From Mucilaginibacter sp. L196 (GTDB lineage: Bacteria > Bacteroidota > Bacteroidia > Sphingobacteriales > Sphingobacteriaceae), in contig NZ_LMUO01000019.1 in NCBI RefSeq assembly GCF_009765905.1, positions 1,388,405-1,452,404 of the forward strand: a stretch of 64,000 nucleotides of DNA, given 5' to 3'. The notes under the pieces were generated by a model that saw only the letters and a program-made list of their open reading frames with translations, was not told the origin of the DNA and did not search any database. The stretch's first letter is position 1. Every line of letters begins with the position of its first letter. This document shows, one piece after another, positions 9,697 through 17,417 of the stretch. A program made the position numbers and the translations under genes.

Positions 9697-10368
9697 ATGA
9701 ACGAAATAAAAATCGCCATTGTTGATGATCAAAACCTGTTTAGGCAAAGTCTGGGTTTGCTGATTGATTCGGTAGAACAATTTAGGCTGATCTCGGAATC
9801 GGAGGAAGGGAATTCATTTTTAGAAAAACTGAATACAAAAGGAGCGGTACTACCAGACATAGCCATTATAGATATGGATATGCCCGGCATGAACGGCATT
9901 GAGCTGAATACCATTTTACACCAGCAATACACCCATATTAAAGTAATAGTACTATCGGTACACGTACAGCCAATGCTTATTACGCAAATGATAAATGCCG
10001 GAGCTGCTGCCTATCTAGCAAAAAATTGCGATAAAAATGAATTAATAACCGCTATTGAAACGGTTTACAAAACCGGCTTTTATTTTAACGCGGGTGCATT
10101 AGTGGCGCTTAGGGAAAGCGCTAATTACCGGGCGCAAACACAAAAAAACATCAGTAATATACCGGTAAAATTAACAGCGCGCGAAAAACAGATATTAGAA
10201 TTAATTTGTAAAGAATATAATAATGCTGAAATTGGTGAGCAGCTTTTTTTAAGCACACGCACCATTGAAGGGCACAGAAATAACCTTATAAATAAAGCCG
10301 GCTGTCGAAATACAGCGGGGCTTGTGCTATTTGCTATAAAGTATTCGCTGTTTCAATTACCGGTTTAA
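9697..10368 (+). CDS. response regulator, NarL/FixJ (LuxR HTH) family
   Basis: 223 aa. The receiver domain (1-125) has the acidic pair D10-D11, phospho-acceptor D59 in IIDMDMPGMNG, and the conserved switch residues S and K (K106-type, in YLAKN). A LuxR-type helix-turn-helix at about 155-215 carries LTAREKQILELI and STRTIEGHRNNLINKAG. It is the cognate partner of the kinase 3 bp upstream. Likely targets are the neighbouring genes that share TTTGTTCA repeats, but this is inferred from position only. Confidence 0.93.
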   Translation: MNEIKIAIVDDQNLFRQSLGLLIDSVEQFRLISESEEGNSFLEKLNTKGAVLPDIAIIDMDMPGMNGIELNTILHQQYTHIKVIVLSVHVQPMLITQMINAGAAAYLAKNCDKNELITAIETVYKTGFYFNAGALVALRESANYRAQTQKNISNIPVKLTAREKQILELICKEYNNAEIGEQLFLSTRTIEGHRNNLINKAGCRNTAGLVLFAIKYSLFQLPV

Positions 10369-10384
10369 GCCTTTTTTTGCATAC

Positions 10385-10420
10385 GTATTTATACCTGAAT
10401 CTTAAATAACGTATAAATAC
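10385..10420 (+). other. inverted repeat after the response regulator
   Basis: GTATTTATAC at 10385-10394 and its exact reverse complement GTATAAATAC at 10411-10420 are separated by 16 bases, and each is followed by CTGAWTC. The hairpin is AT-rich and has no T-run after it. It could be a weak transcript end or an operator. Confidence 0.45.
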
Positions 10421-10550
10421 CTGATTCGGCTTAGGCCTTGTATTAGTTATTGATATTGTTAACTATTGAACAAATTTATTTAGTCGATTGCCAATATATT
10501 TCATTGCAGGAAACAGAAACCTTTCTTAATACTATATTTTTTTTAATCTT

Positions 10551-10583
10551 TTGCGACATTATAAAACATAGGTTTAATATTTG
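10551..10583 (+). promoter_or_regulatory. possible promoter for the 10630 gene
   Basis: TTG at 10551-10553 is followed 21 bp later by TAATATTTG (10575-10583), close to the Bacteroidota arrangement TTG-N17-23-TAnnTTTG but with one extra base in the -7 box. The gene start is about 47 bp further on. Confidence 0.3.
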
Positions 10584-10629
10584 CGTATAAAGTACTTAAT
10601 TTACCTAAACTATTAAATACGTATGTGTG

Positions 10630-10890
10630 ATGGAGAAGATATTTATCAGTAATCAGATTAAACTGGAGATATTAAGAATATGTGGCCAGCCAACCCATAA
10701 AGCCTATAATTTGCCGGGTAACTTAACCCTTGACCTTTTTAGTTACGCCCAAAACGAGGGGCTTTGCCGTTTATTAGAACAAAAACTACAGGAAATAGCC
10801 TCTCAATACCAAACAGGGAAAATCATACTGCCCGGCGATGTATCTAAACATCATACCGTTAGCGAGTGTATAAAAATGGTTTTCGCATAG
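10630..10890 (+). CDS. small hypothetical protein
   Basis: 86 aa from the ATG at 10630; a GTG one codon upstream is an alternative start. The protein is soluble and mixed charge, with a predicted helical N-terminal half (KIFISNQIKLEILRICG) and no motif I recognise. It lies alone between the response regulator and the NTPase gene, on the same strand, with its own likely promoter. Base composition matches the neighbours. It is judged a real gene from its length, spacing and context only. Confidence 0.55.
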   Translation: MEKIFISNQIKLEILRICGQPTHKAYNLPGNLTLDLFSYAQNEGLCRLLEQKLQEIASQYQTGKIILPGDVSKHHTVSECIKMVFA

Positions 10891-10965
10891 TTTCATTTTT
10901 TAAACTTTTTAATATATTTATTAACTAACCCGTACAATGTCCGCGGAGCTGTAAACACACTAAAT

Positions 10966-10982
10966 TTTGTTCATTTTGTTCA
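10966..10982 (+). promoter_or_regulatory. two TTTGTTCA repeats upstream of the NTPase
   Basis: TTTGTTCA at 10966-10973 and again at 10975-10982, about 130-147 bp before the NTPase start. This is the same octamer repeated four times upstream of the adhesin gene. Both regions also contain AAAACTTATA nearby (10998 and 7673 areas). Confidence 0.4.
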
Positions 10983-11112
10983 TTGCCCCGTCTAACAAAA
11001 CTTATAGCTCTACAATTTCGGTATATATGCTAATATTAAAAAAACAATAATAACAGCACTATGTGATAGCAATAATTATTAACGTACTATAGTCAACCTA
11101 ATCTTAGCCGCC

Positions 11113-13671
11113 ATGACATCATTTTTAATTCAGCACTTCGAAAAGCTAAAGAAGCTCGTACTTTCTATCGCGGAATTCAAAAATATTTCACCATCCGATT
11201 GTAAAACACTTTCCGTATTAATTTTCCGAAAAACCAATCAGCAGGTAAGTGAAACCACTTTAAAACGCGTATATGGCTTTGCCTACAGCAAATTTAAACC
11301 TTCGTTATTTACAATGGATGCGATGGCCAGGTATTGCGGATCCGAAGGCTGGGCCCAATACTGCGATAGTAACAGCACTAAAGCCAGTAATGCCGCCGGT
11401 GCCGATATAGGTTGGAATAGTATTAAACAAAGTGCCGATAAAATAACCAACTTTACCTTACAGGCATTAAAAAACCGATCAGGCATCCCCTATCAACAAA
11501 CCATAAAAAGAAAATTTATTGGCGACCACTTTGATGCTTTTTTAAAAGATGGTTATGCCGCTACTATTATCACCGCGCCGGCAGGGTATGGTAAAACCAT
11601 TGCGCTTTGCCACTGGGTTGAGGAAAAGATGGCCATAAATACCGCCGGTAAGAGCAATGACATTATTCTGTTTTTTAGCAGTAACGCGCTTATAAATGCT
11701 TTTATAAGCGGTAAAGATATTAACGATTGGTTATTATCATTACTGGGCTATGGTAGTTGGGATGATTTGTCGGCCCTGCTTGACGTCAGGGAAAACGATA
11801 ACGGCAATTTTTACCTGATAATAGACGGGCTTGATGAACACATGTTTAAAAGCGACCAGTTTCAGTTTTTATTGAACCAGGTTATGGATATTTTTTCATT
11901 TTATGAGCAGCATGAAAGTTTTAAAATGATATTAACAATGCGGGCAGCCACCTGGCTAAATAACAGGGCTGAACTTGAAGACTTTAATAGAAAATGTTTC
12001 TTAGGTTTCCCTACCCGCGAAGACCTCCTGACTAACGTGCCTTTATTTAGCAACCAGGAAATAAATGAGCTTAGTTACAATATAAACCCTGACTCAAAAA
12101 CCAATTCTGATTTTGAGATATTGAAAAACTTTAGCTATCCACTCTATTTTCAATATTATTATAAACAAAACAAGCTCGATTTTTCGCTTCAAAAGGCCGA
12201 CCAACTAAGTATATATGGCCTTGTTTCAACCTTTATATTAAACAAAATTTACCTGGGGGCATACGCCGTTGAAAAATCGCTTTTTGTGAAAATGATGTTG
12301 GAAAACATGGATCTTGCAAATAATAAATTTGTGGTTGATAAATTCAAGATAAACGATTTGATTAAACAATATCACCATGCGTATATTGAACTTTTGGGCA
12401 TAGGGTTTATATATGAGCTTAATAAAAGCGGTGACATGCAATACAATACCGTTATTGAGTTTGGCAACCATAACTTTCTTAATTACACCATTGCCCGCCA
12501 CTTGCTGTACCATAACAACAATACCATTAACTCAAGCCTGGTATCAAGCCTGAACAGCCTGTTTAAAAATGATCGTAAGGTATCTATATTAAAATGGCTT
12601 ATCATTTACGCGGCTAAAAATGGGCAAACCAACGTTTGCGAGTATTTGACCGAAATGGGCTTATCCTCTAAAGAAAAATCAGAAATTATTATTTTTCTGG
12701 GTGAGGTTATTGCCAAGGAATATTCATCATTAACCCGGGCAGAGGCATTAACTGAATACTTTCAGGGGGATTGCACCGATAGTTTATTTAATTACTTTTT
12801 TGGACTTGAATTTATAAATACCGATTATAAAAAAGCGCTTCAAGTATTGCTATCATTTAATTTATCTACCAAAAAGAGAATAATGGTTTATAGTGGCCTG
12901 GCCGTAATTGCGGTTATGCAGCTTGATATAAATAAGCTTGAAGAATATTTATTAAGACTAAAAAGCTTTCCGCAGGAAGAATTACAGCAATTAGCGATTA
13001 ACCCGCTAAGCTGCCTCGAAACCATATACTACTATTTTAAATACGGAATAATTAAAAAAGAAGCTTTTGCCGAACTAACCACATTTTATTTTAATCCGCC
13101 AAAAACTGGCGATAAACTGGCAGGAAATACCGAAAATGATGTTTTATACCTGTTAGCTGTATACACACTTTCTATTTGCAAAAGCCCGGTTAAGCTGCTG
13201 CGGTTTACCAACGTACTTAACAAAGTATATAAAAGAGAGGGTGGTGATGCTGATGCCTATAATTTTATTTTAAAAATGATGATAACCGGCGCTAATATGC
13301 AATCGGGTAATATGGAGCTTGCAACAACCATTTATAATGATGTTGTGAAATTATATGCTAAAGAGAGCCATACTTATACACCGTTTATGCTGGCCTCCTT
13401 TTATTTGCTTAAAGTTAACATGAATTTATATGCCAATAACAAGGCTTGCGTTCATGAATTAATAAAACCCTTGGTTCGTTTAACCGATGAGGCAGATTTT
13501 AAATTAATTAAAATAGAAGCATTGGTTTCTATTTTAAAAAGCAAATTTTTGTATGCCAACGATAGTGATTTTTACAAACGCTCCTACTTTGATTTTGTAA
13601 AAGTTGTGCGCGAGAGTGGTTTTAGAGAAGATAGCTTTATTAATAACGATTTAATAATGGCTATTAAATAG
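11113..13671 (+). CDS. STAND/NACHT-like NTPase with Bacteroidota-type N-terminal domain
   Basis: 852 aa. Residues 1-85 form a domain I associate with Bacteroidota regulators (ISPSDCKTLSVLIFRKT, then VSETTLKRVYGFA and a TMDAMARYCG stretch); it looks like a helical, possibly DNA- or protein-binding adaptor. Residues about 130-330 are a P-loop NTPase: Walker A APAGYGKT at 155-162, Walker B FYLIIDGLDEH at 233-243, and a sensor-like LTMRAATW at 274-281. The rest is helical and repeat-like (alpha-solenoid), usual for ligand-sensing arms of STAND proteins. No nuclease, TIR, protease or other effector domain is evident. It may be a signal-integrating regulator or an Avs-like defence protein without a known effector; the first seems more likely given the two-component neighbours. 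A terminator follows. Confidence 0.75.
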   Translation: MTSFLIQHFEKLKKLVLSIAEFKNISPSDCKTLSVLIFRKTNQQVSETTLKRVYGFAYSKFKPSLFTMDAMARYCGSEGWAQYCDSNSTKASNAAGADIGWNSIKQSADKITNFTLQALKNRSGIPYQQTIKRKFIGDHFDAFLKDGYAATIITAPAGYGKTIALCHWVEEKMAINTAGKSNDIILFFSSNALINAFISGKDINDWLLSLLGYGSWDDLSALLDVRENDNGNFYLIIDGLDEHMFKSDQFQFLLNQVMDIFSFYEQHESFKMILTMRAATWLNNRAELEDFNRKCFLGFPTREDLLTNVPLFSNQEINELSYNINPDSKTNSDFEILKNFSYPLYFQYYYKQNKLDFSLQKADQLSIYGLVSTFILNKIYLGAYAVEKSLFVKMMLENMDLANNKFVVDKFKINDLIKQYHHAYIELLGIGFIYELNKSGDMQYNTVIEFGNHNFLNYTIARHLLYHNNNTINSSLVSSLNSLFKNDRKVSILKWLIIYAAKNGQTNVCEYLTEMGLSSKEKSEIIIFLGEVIAKEYSSLTRAEALTEYFQGDCTDSLFNYFFGLEFINTDYKKALQVLLSFNLSTKKRIMVYSGLAVIAVMQLDINKLEEYLLRLKSFPQEELQQLAINPLSCLETIYYYFKYGIIKKEAFAELTTFYFNPPKTGDKLAGNTENDVLYLLAVYTLSICKSPVKLLRFTNVLNKVYKREGGDADAYNFILKMMITGANMQSGNMELATTIYNDVVKLYAKESHTYTPFMLASFYLLKVNMNLYANNKACVHELIKPLVRLTDEADFKLIKIEALVSILKSKFLYANDSDFYKRSYFDFVKVVRESGFREDSFINNDLIMAIK

Positions 13672-13695
13672 CCGGTTTTAGGTTTGGCAGTTTAT

Positions 13696-13727
13696 GCCGG
13701 TTGCTGTTATGGCAGCCGGCTTTTTTT
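13696..13727 (+). terminator. intrinsic terminator of the NTPase gene
   Basis: A 9-bp stem (13696-13704 with 13712-13720, one T-G wobble, GCCGG core), a 7-base loop and T7 at 13721-13727. It sits between convergent genes; its T-run overlaps the stop of the pnuC-like gene. Confidence 0.85.
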
Positions 13728-14355
13728 ATGCTGATATTGGTTGCTTTTTATAGTCTTTTCGCCAATCAATGTAACCTAACAGGGCTATGGGTACATATAT
13801 AGCGTACATGAAAGCGGTAGCATCAAGGCCTTTAAAAATGTAAACACCTACGTAAATAATATCTACAAAAATCCAGATCAACCAATTCTCTAAAATTTTC
13901 CGGGTTAAAAAAACCTGCGCTACCAGGCTGCAAGCCGTGCAAAAGCTATCCAGATATGGGTACGATGCCGGTTGATAGTGAAGTATAGGAGATAGTTTTA
14001 TCAGCAAAAAACCCAGCGAAGGCGTTGCTACCGCGATAATTAATACAGAAATTATAGTTTGCTTACCCGTGATAAGCTTTACGGGTATTTTTATTTCGGT
14101 AACGGTATTCCTGCTCCAAAAGTACCAGCCGTAAATATTGGTGACCAGGAAATAGATCTGTAGGCCCATATCGGCATACAGGCGTGATTGCATAAATATA
14201 AAGATGTAAATACCTACACTGATGATGGCTATAGGCCAGTTCCATATATTATTCAGGGCCGCTAAAATAACACATAACAGGCCGGTAATTACACCTACAA
14301 TTTCTAACAAGCTTTGATTTGCCCACCACTGCTGTAGGGCATGAATAATTTGCAT
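13726..14355 (-). CDS. pnuC: PnuC-family nicotinamide riboside transporter
   Basis: 209 aa integral membrane protein. The family signature region is clear: LEIVGVITGLLCVILAALNN, then WPIAIISVGIYIF, the segment MQSRLYADMGLQIYF and NIYGWYFWSR. About seven membrane helices span the length, as in PnuC. The protein imports nicotinamide riboside for NAD synthesis; a NadR-like ribosylnicotinamide kinase at 49846 could phosphorylate the substrate. It is a single gene convergent with the NTPase gene, with 370 bp or more of unexplained sequence upstream. Confidence 0.9.
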   Translation of the reverse strand: MQIIHALQQWWANQSLLEIVGVITGLLCVILAALNNIWNWPIAIISVGIYIFIFMQSRLYADMGLQIYFLVTNIYGWYFWSRNTVTEIKIPVKLITGKQTIISVLIIAVATPSLGFLLIKLSPILHYQPASYPYLDSFCTACSLVAQVFLTRKILENWLIWIFVDIIYVGVYIFKGLDATAFMYAIYVPIALLGYIDWRKDYKKQPISA

Positions 14356-14884
14356 GGCTAAAGGTAATAATTAGGTATTACAGATGACGATAATATAGGA
14401 TGCATCAAATAAAAATTGCAACCTCCTTAAAAAACACACTTGTATAAAATTTAATACATCGCCTGTATGGAAAAACAGAATTGATGTTTTTTGGGGACAG
14501 AAGTCAGGCTCAACAAGTCATCTTATGAATGTAATGAATAAGTTATACTTAAGGCTAATCATCTATAATTCACACAACTTATAGTTGTTAACCTTTAATT
14601 TATTAATTATTGGGTTAGTTTTTTTGCTACCGTTAAAACAATGGCAACATGTTTGTACATACTGTATAGATCCTACACTTACCTGTAGAATAAAAACAAC
14701 ATCTACCTATTAAAAATGAATTCTCAGACACCCAAGCTGAAAATTTTTGTTCTTTGTTTTGGGTTTAATCAATAGTTTAAATTAATTAGGGGAAAGGGAG
14801 CTTCAAAAGAGCTCTCTTTTTTTTACTATAATTTTTTACTATGCATGCATAATATTATTTTTACAACAAGCTAATTAACCAAAC
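14356..14884. other. 529-bp intergenic region with orphan terminator and mini-ORF
   Basis: No ordinary gene is seen. The part 14356-14700 is AT-rich with nothing I can name. At 14716-14775 there is a 19-codon ORF (MNSQTPKLKIFVLCFGFNQ), followed by an intrinsic terminator at 14793-14824. This suggests a short transcript of its own, either a small RNA or a micro-protein, before the acyl-CoA dehydrogenase gene. Confidence 0.5.
14793..14824 (+). terminator. intrinsic terminator with no annotated upstream gene
   Basis: Arms 14793-14802 and 14810-14819 form 10 bp (AAAGGGAGCT with AGCTCTCTTT, one G-T wobble), with a 7-base loop and a T-run to 14824. It lies 60 bp before the acyl-CoA dehydrogenase start, so it ends a short upstream transcript or acts as an attenuator. 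Confidence 0.75.
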
Positions 14885-16024
14885 ATGAATTTTGAATTTA
14901 CCGAAGAACAACTAATGGTGCGCCAGGCCGCGCGTGACTTTGCCCAAAATGAATTAAAGCCAGGTGTTATTGATAGGGATGAACACCAAAAATTCCCGGC
15001 TGAGCAGATAAAAAAATTAGGCGAACTGGGTTTTATGGGACTGATGACATCGGAACAATATGGCGGCAGCGGCATGGATGCTATATCCTATGTATTGGTA
15101 ATGGAAGAATTATCAAAGGTTGATGCTTCAGCTTCGGTAGTTATATCGGTAAATAATTCATTGGTATGTTATGGGCTGGAGAGGTTCGGTACTGAGGAAC
15201 AAAAACAAAAATATTTAATCCCCCTGGCCAGAGGTGAAAAGATAGGCGCTTTTTGCTTATCAGAACCCGAAGCGGGATCAGATGCTACATCACAACAAAC
15301 TACTGCCATTGATATGGGCGACTATTATTTGCTGAATGGTACAAAAAACTGGATCACCAACGGTAATTCGGCATCGACCTATCTTGTTATTGCTCAAACG
15401 GATGCGAGTAAAAAACACCATGGCATTAATGCATTAATTGTAGAGCGCGGCATGGAAGGCTTTACCATCGGCCCAAAAGAAAACAAAATGGGCATACGCG
15501 GGTCGGATACGCACTCACTGATGTTTACTGATGTTAAAGTACCCAAGGAAAACCGCATAGGCGAAGAAGGCTTCGGCTTTAAATTCGCGATGACTACTTT
15601 GGAAGGCGGGCGTATTGGGATTGCATCGCAGGCCCTGGGGATTGCATCAGGTGCTTATGAATTGGCGGTACAATATGCCAAGGAACGCAAGGCCTTTGGT
15701 AAAACCATAGCCAACCTGCAATCCATACAGTTTAAGCTGGCCGATATGGCTACCGAAATTGAAGCTGCACGTTTAATGTGTTTAAAAGCTGCCTGGTTAA
15801 AAGATCATCACCTGCCTTACGGGCAAGCGAGCGCTATGGCTAAGTTATTCGCATCAAAAGTAGCGATGGACACCACCATTGAAGCGGTGCAGATACACGG
15901 TGGCTATGGCTTTGTAAAGGAGTTTCATGTAGAGCGGTTGATGCGCGACGCCAAGATCACGCAGATATACGAGGGCACATCAGAAATTCAGAAGATTGTC
16001 ATATCGCGCGAGGTGTTAAAATAA
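14885..16024 (+). CDS. acyl-CoA dehydrogenase
   Basis: 379 aa, the usual length for short/medium-chain acyl-CoA dehydrogenases. The N-terminal helical domain, the FAD-binding segment AFCLSEPEAGSDA, the WITNG strand, and the C-terminal signature QIYEGTSEIQ with the catalytic-base Glu are all present, together with MGIRGSDTH and LQSIQFKLADM. It oxidises acyl-CoA to enoyl-CoA and passes electrons to ETF. The sequence most resembles butyryl/short-chain types, but chain-length preference cannot be read. It is a single gene; a REP-like element follows at 16074. Confidence 0.93.
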   Translation: MNFEFTEEQLMVRQAARDFAQNELKPGVIDRDEHQKFPAEQIKKLGELGFMGLMTSEQYGGSGMDAISYVLVMEELSKVDASASVVISVNNSLVCYGLERFGTEEQKQKYLIPLARGEKIGAFCLSEPEAGSDATSQQTTAIDMGDYYLLNGTKNWITNGNSASTYLVIAQTDASKKHHGINALIVERGMEGFTIGPKENKMGIRGSDTHSLMFTDVKVPKENRIGEEGFGFKFAMTTLEGGRIGIASQALGIASGAYELAVQYAKERKAFGKTIANLQSIQFKLADMATEIEAARLMCLKAAWLKDHHLPYGQASAMAKLFASKVAMDTTIEAVQIHGGYGFVKEFHVERLMRDAKITQIYEGTSEIQKIVISREVLK

Positions 16025-16073
16025 TCCACTAAGTTTATATACATTTGGGTTTGTATCAGCGGGCATGGCGTTT

Positions 16074-16134
16074 CGACTCATCCCGACGTCGCTGCGCTGG
16101 GCGACCCTCTCTTCCGCTGCGCGGAAAAGAGGGT
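16074..16134 (+). repeat. dispersed GC-rich palindromic element, copy 1
   Basis: Starts CGACTCATCCCGAC and ends in a hairpin ACCCTCT...AGAGGGT (16104-16110 with 16128-16134) with inner arms TTCCGC and GCGGAA. Related copies lie at 45274, 62236 and, inverted, at 62357. It lies between acyl-CoA dehydrogenase and the TlpA-like gene. Confidence 0.75.
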
Positions 16135-16165
16135 AAAAATAACATGTATATAACTGACCTGTAAA

Positions 16166-17395
16166 ATGAAAAATAAAGCACTGCTAATAGCTCTCTTCTG
16201 CTTAATAATTAATGTGGCATTCGCCCAAAGTAAACTGCCTACTGGTGTTTGGCGCGGGGTGATCACCAATACTTCCGGGCACGATCTTCCTTTTAATTTT
16301 GAGGTTAGCGATATAGCCGGGCATCAGCAAATAGCTATTATAAATGGTGGTGAGCGTTTAAAGGTAACTGACGTAAAGCTTGTTGGCGATTCGGTATTTA
16401 TACACATGCCTTTGTTTGATTCGGAATTTAAATTAAAGCTGGTTAGCGACAACTTGCAGGGGAACTGGATAAAACACTCTGCTGATAAGCAATATCTTTT
16501 ACCGTTTAAAGCTACTGCTAATACTACCTACCGCTTTTTTGCGCCGGGACAGCCGTCAAACCTGAACGTAGCAGGCAGATGGACCGCTATTTTTGGTGAT
16601 GGCGCCAGCAGGGACACCACAGTAGGTGAATTTAAACAAAACGGCGAAGATGTTACCGGTACCTTTTTAACTACTACCGGCGATTACCGCTTTTTAGAAG
16701 GTACAGTTAAAGATGACAGCTTATACTTATCATGCTTTGATGGCGGGCATGCTTTTATATTCATTGCCAAAGTAAATACTGATAACACGTTGACCGATGG
16801 TAAGATGTATGCTGGATACTCCGGTTTAGACCATTGGACCGCTTACAGGAACGAAAATGCGAAATTGCCCGATGCTTACTCCTTAACGTTTTTAAAACCA
16901 GGATATAAAACTATCGCTTTTACTTTTAAGGATACGGAAGGAAACACGGTATCATTAAGCGATGCTCGTTATAAAAACAAAGTGGTTATTGTACAAATAT
17001 TAGGCTCGTGGTGCCCTAATTGTATGGATGAAACAGCCTTTATCAACGGTGGTTACTATCAAAAATATCATCCTAAAGGGGTTGAGGTTATTGGTTTGGC
17101 TTATGAGCGCACACCTGATTTCGCGCAATCAAAAAAGGCTTTGCAGCAGTTAAAAACACATTTTAATATTCAGTACCCGATACTGATAACCGGTTATACT
17201 CCAAGCCATGGCGATCCGCAAAAAAGCTTGCCCATGCTGGCTGATTTTAAAGGCTTCCCAACTACCATTATTATCGACAAACAGGGTAACGTGCGTAAGA
17301 TACATACCGGCTTCAGCGGCCCAGGCACAGGTGATTATTACACCCAGTTTGTTGATGAGTTTGATAAGTTGACAGATAAATTGCTGGCCGAGTAA
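16166..17395 (+). CDS. exported TlpA-like thioredoxin-domain protein
   Basis: 409 aa. A signal peptide covers residues 1-20 (cleavage FA-Q). Residues 21-235 are beta-rich, with repeated GxW and lipocalin-like strands, and match no family I can name. A TlpA/AhpC-TSA thioredoxin fold follows (about 245-405), with the redox motif WCPNC (Cys283 and Cys286) and the cis-Pro region KGFPTTIIIDKQG. It probably acts in the periplasm as a thiol-disulphide reductase. This domain order is common among Bacteroidota TlpA-like proteins. It is a single gene. Confidence 0.85.
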   Translation: MKNKALLIALFCLIINVAFAQSKLPTGVWRGVITNTSGHDLPFNFEVSDIAGHQQIAIINGGERLKVTDVKLVGDSVFIHMPLFDSEFKLKLVSDNLQGNWIKHSADKQYLLPFKATANTTYRFFAPGQPSNLNVAGRWTAIFGDGASRDTTVGEFKQNGEDVTGTFLTTTGDYRFLEGTVKDDSLYLSCFDGGHAFIFIAKVNTDNTLTDGKMYAGYSGLDHWTAYRNENAKLPDAYSLTFLKPGYKTIAFTFKDTEGNTVSLSDARYKNKVVIVQILGSWCPNCMDETAFINGGYYQKYHPKGVEVIGLAYERTPDFAQSKKALQQLKTHFNIQYPILITGYTPSHGDPQKSLPMLADFKGFPTTIIIDKQGNVRKIHTGFSGPGTGDYYTQFVDEFDKLTDKLLAE

Positions 17396-17417
17396 GTTGG
17401 ATTATACTTTTTAAGTA

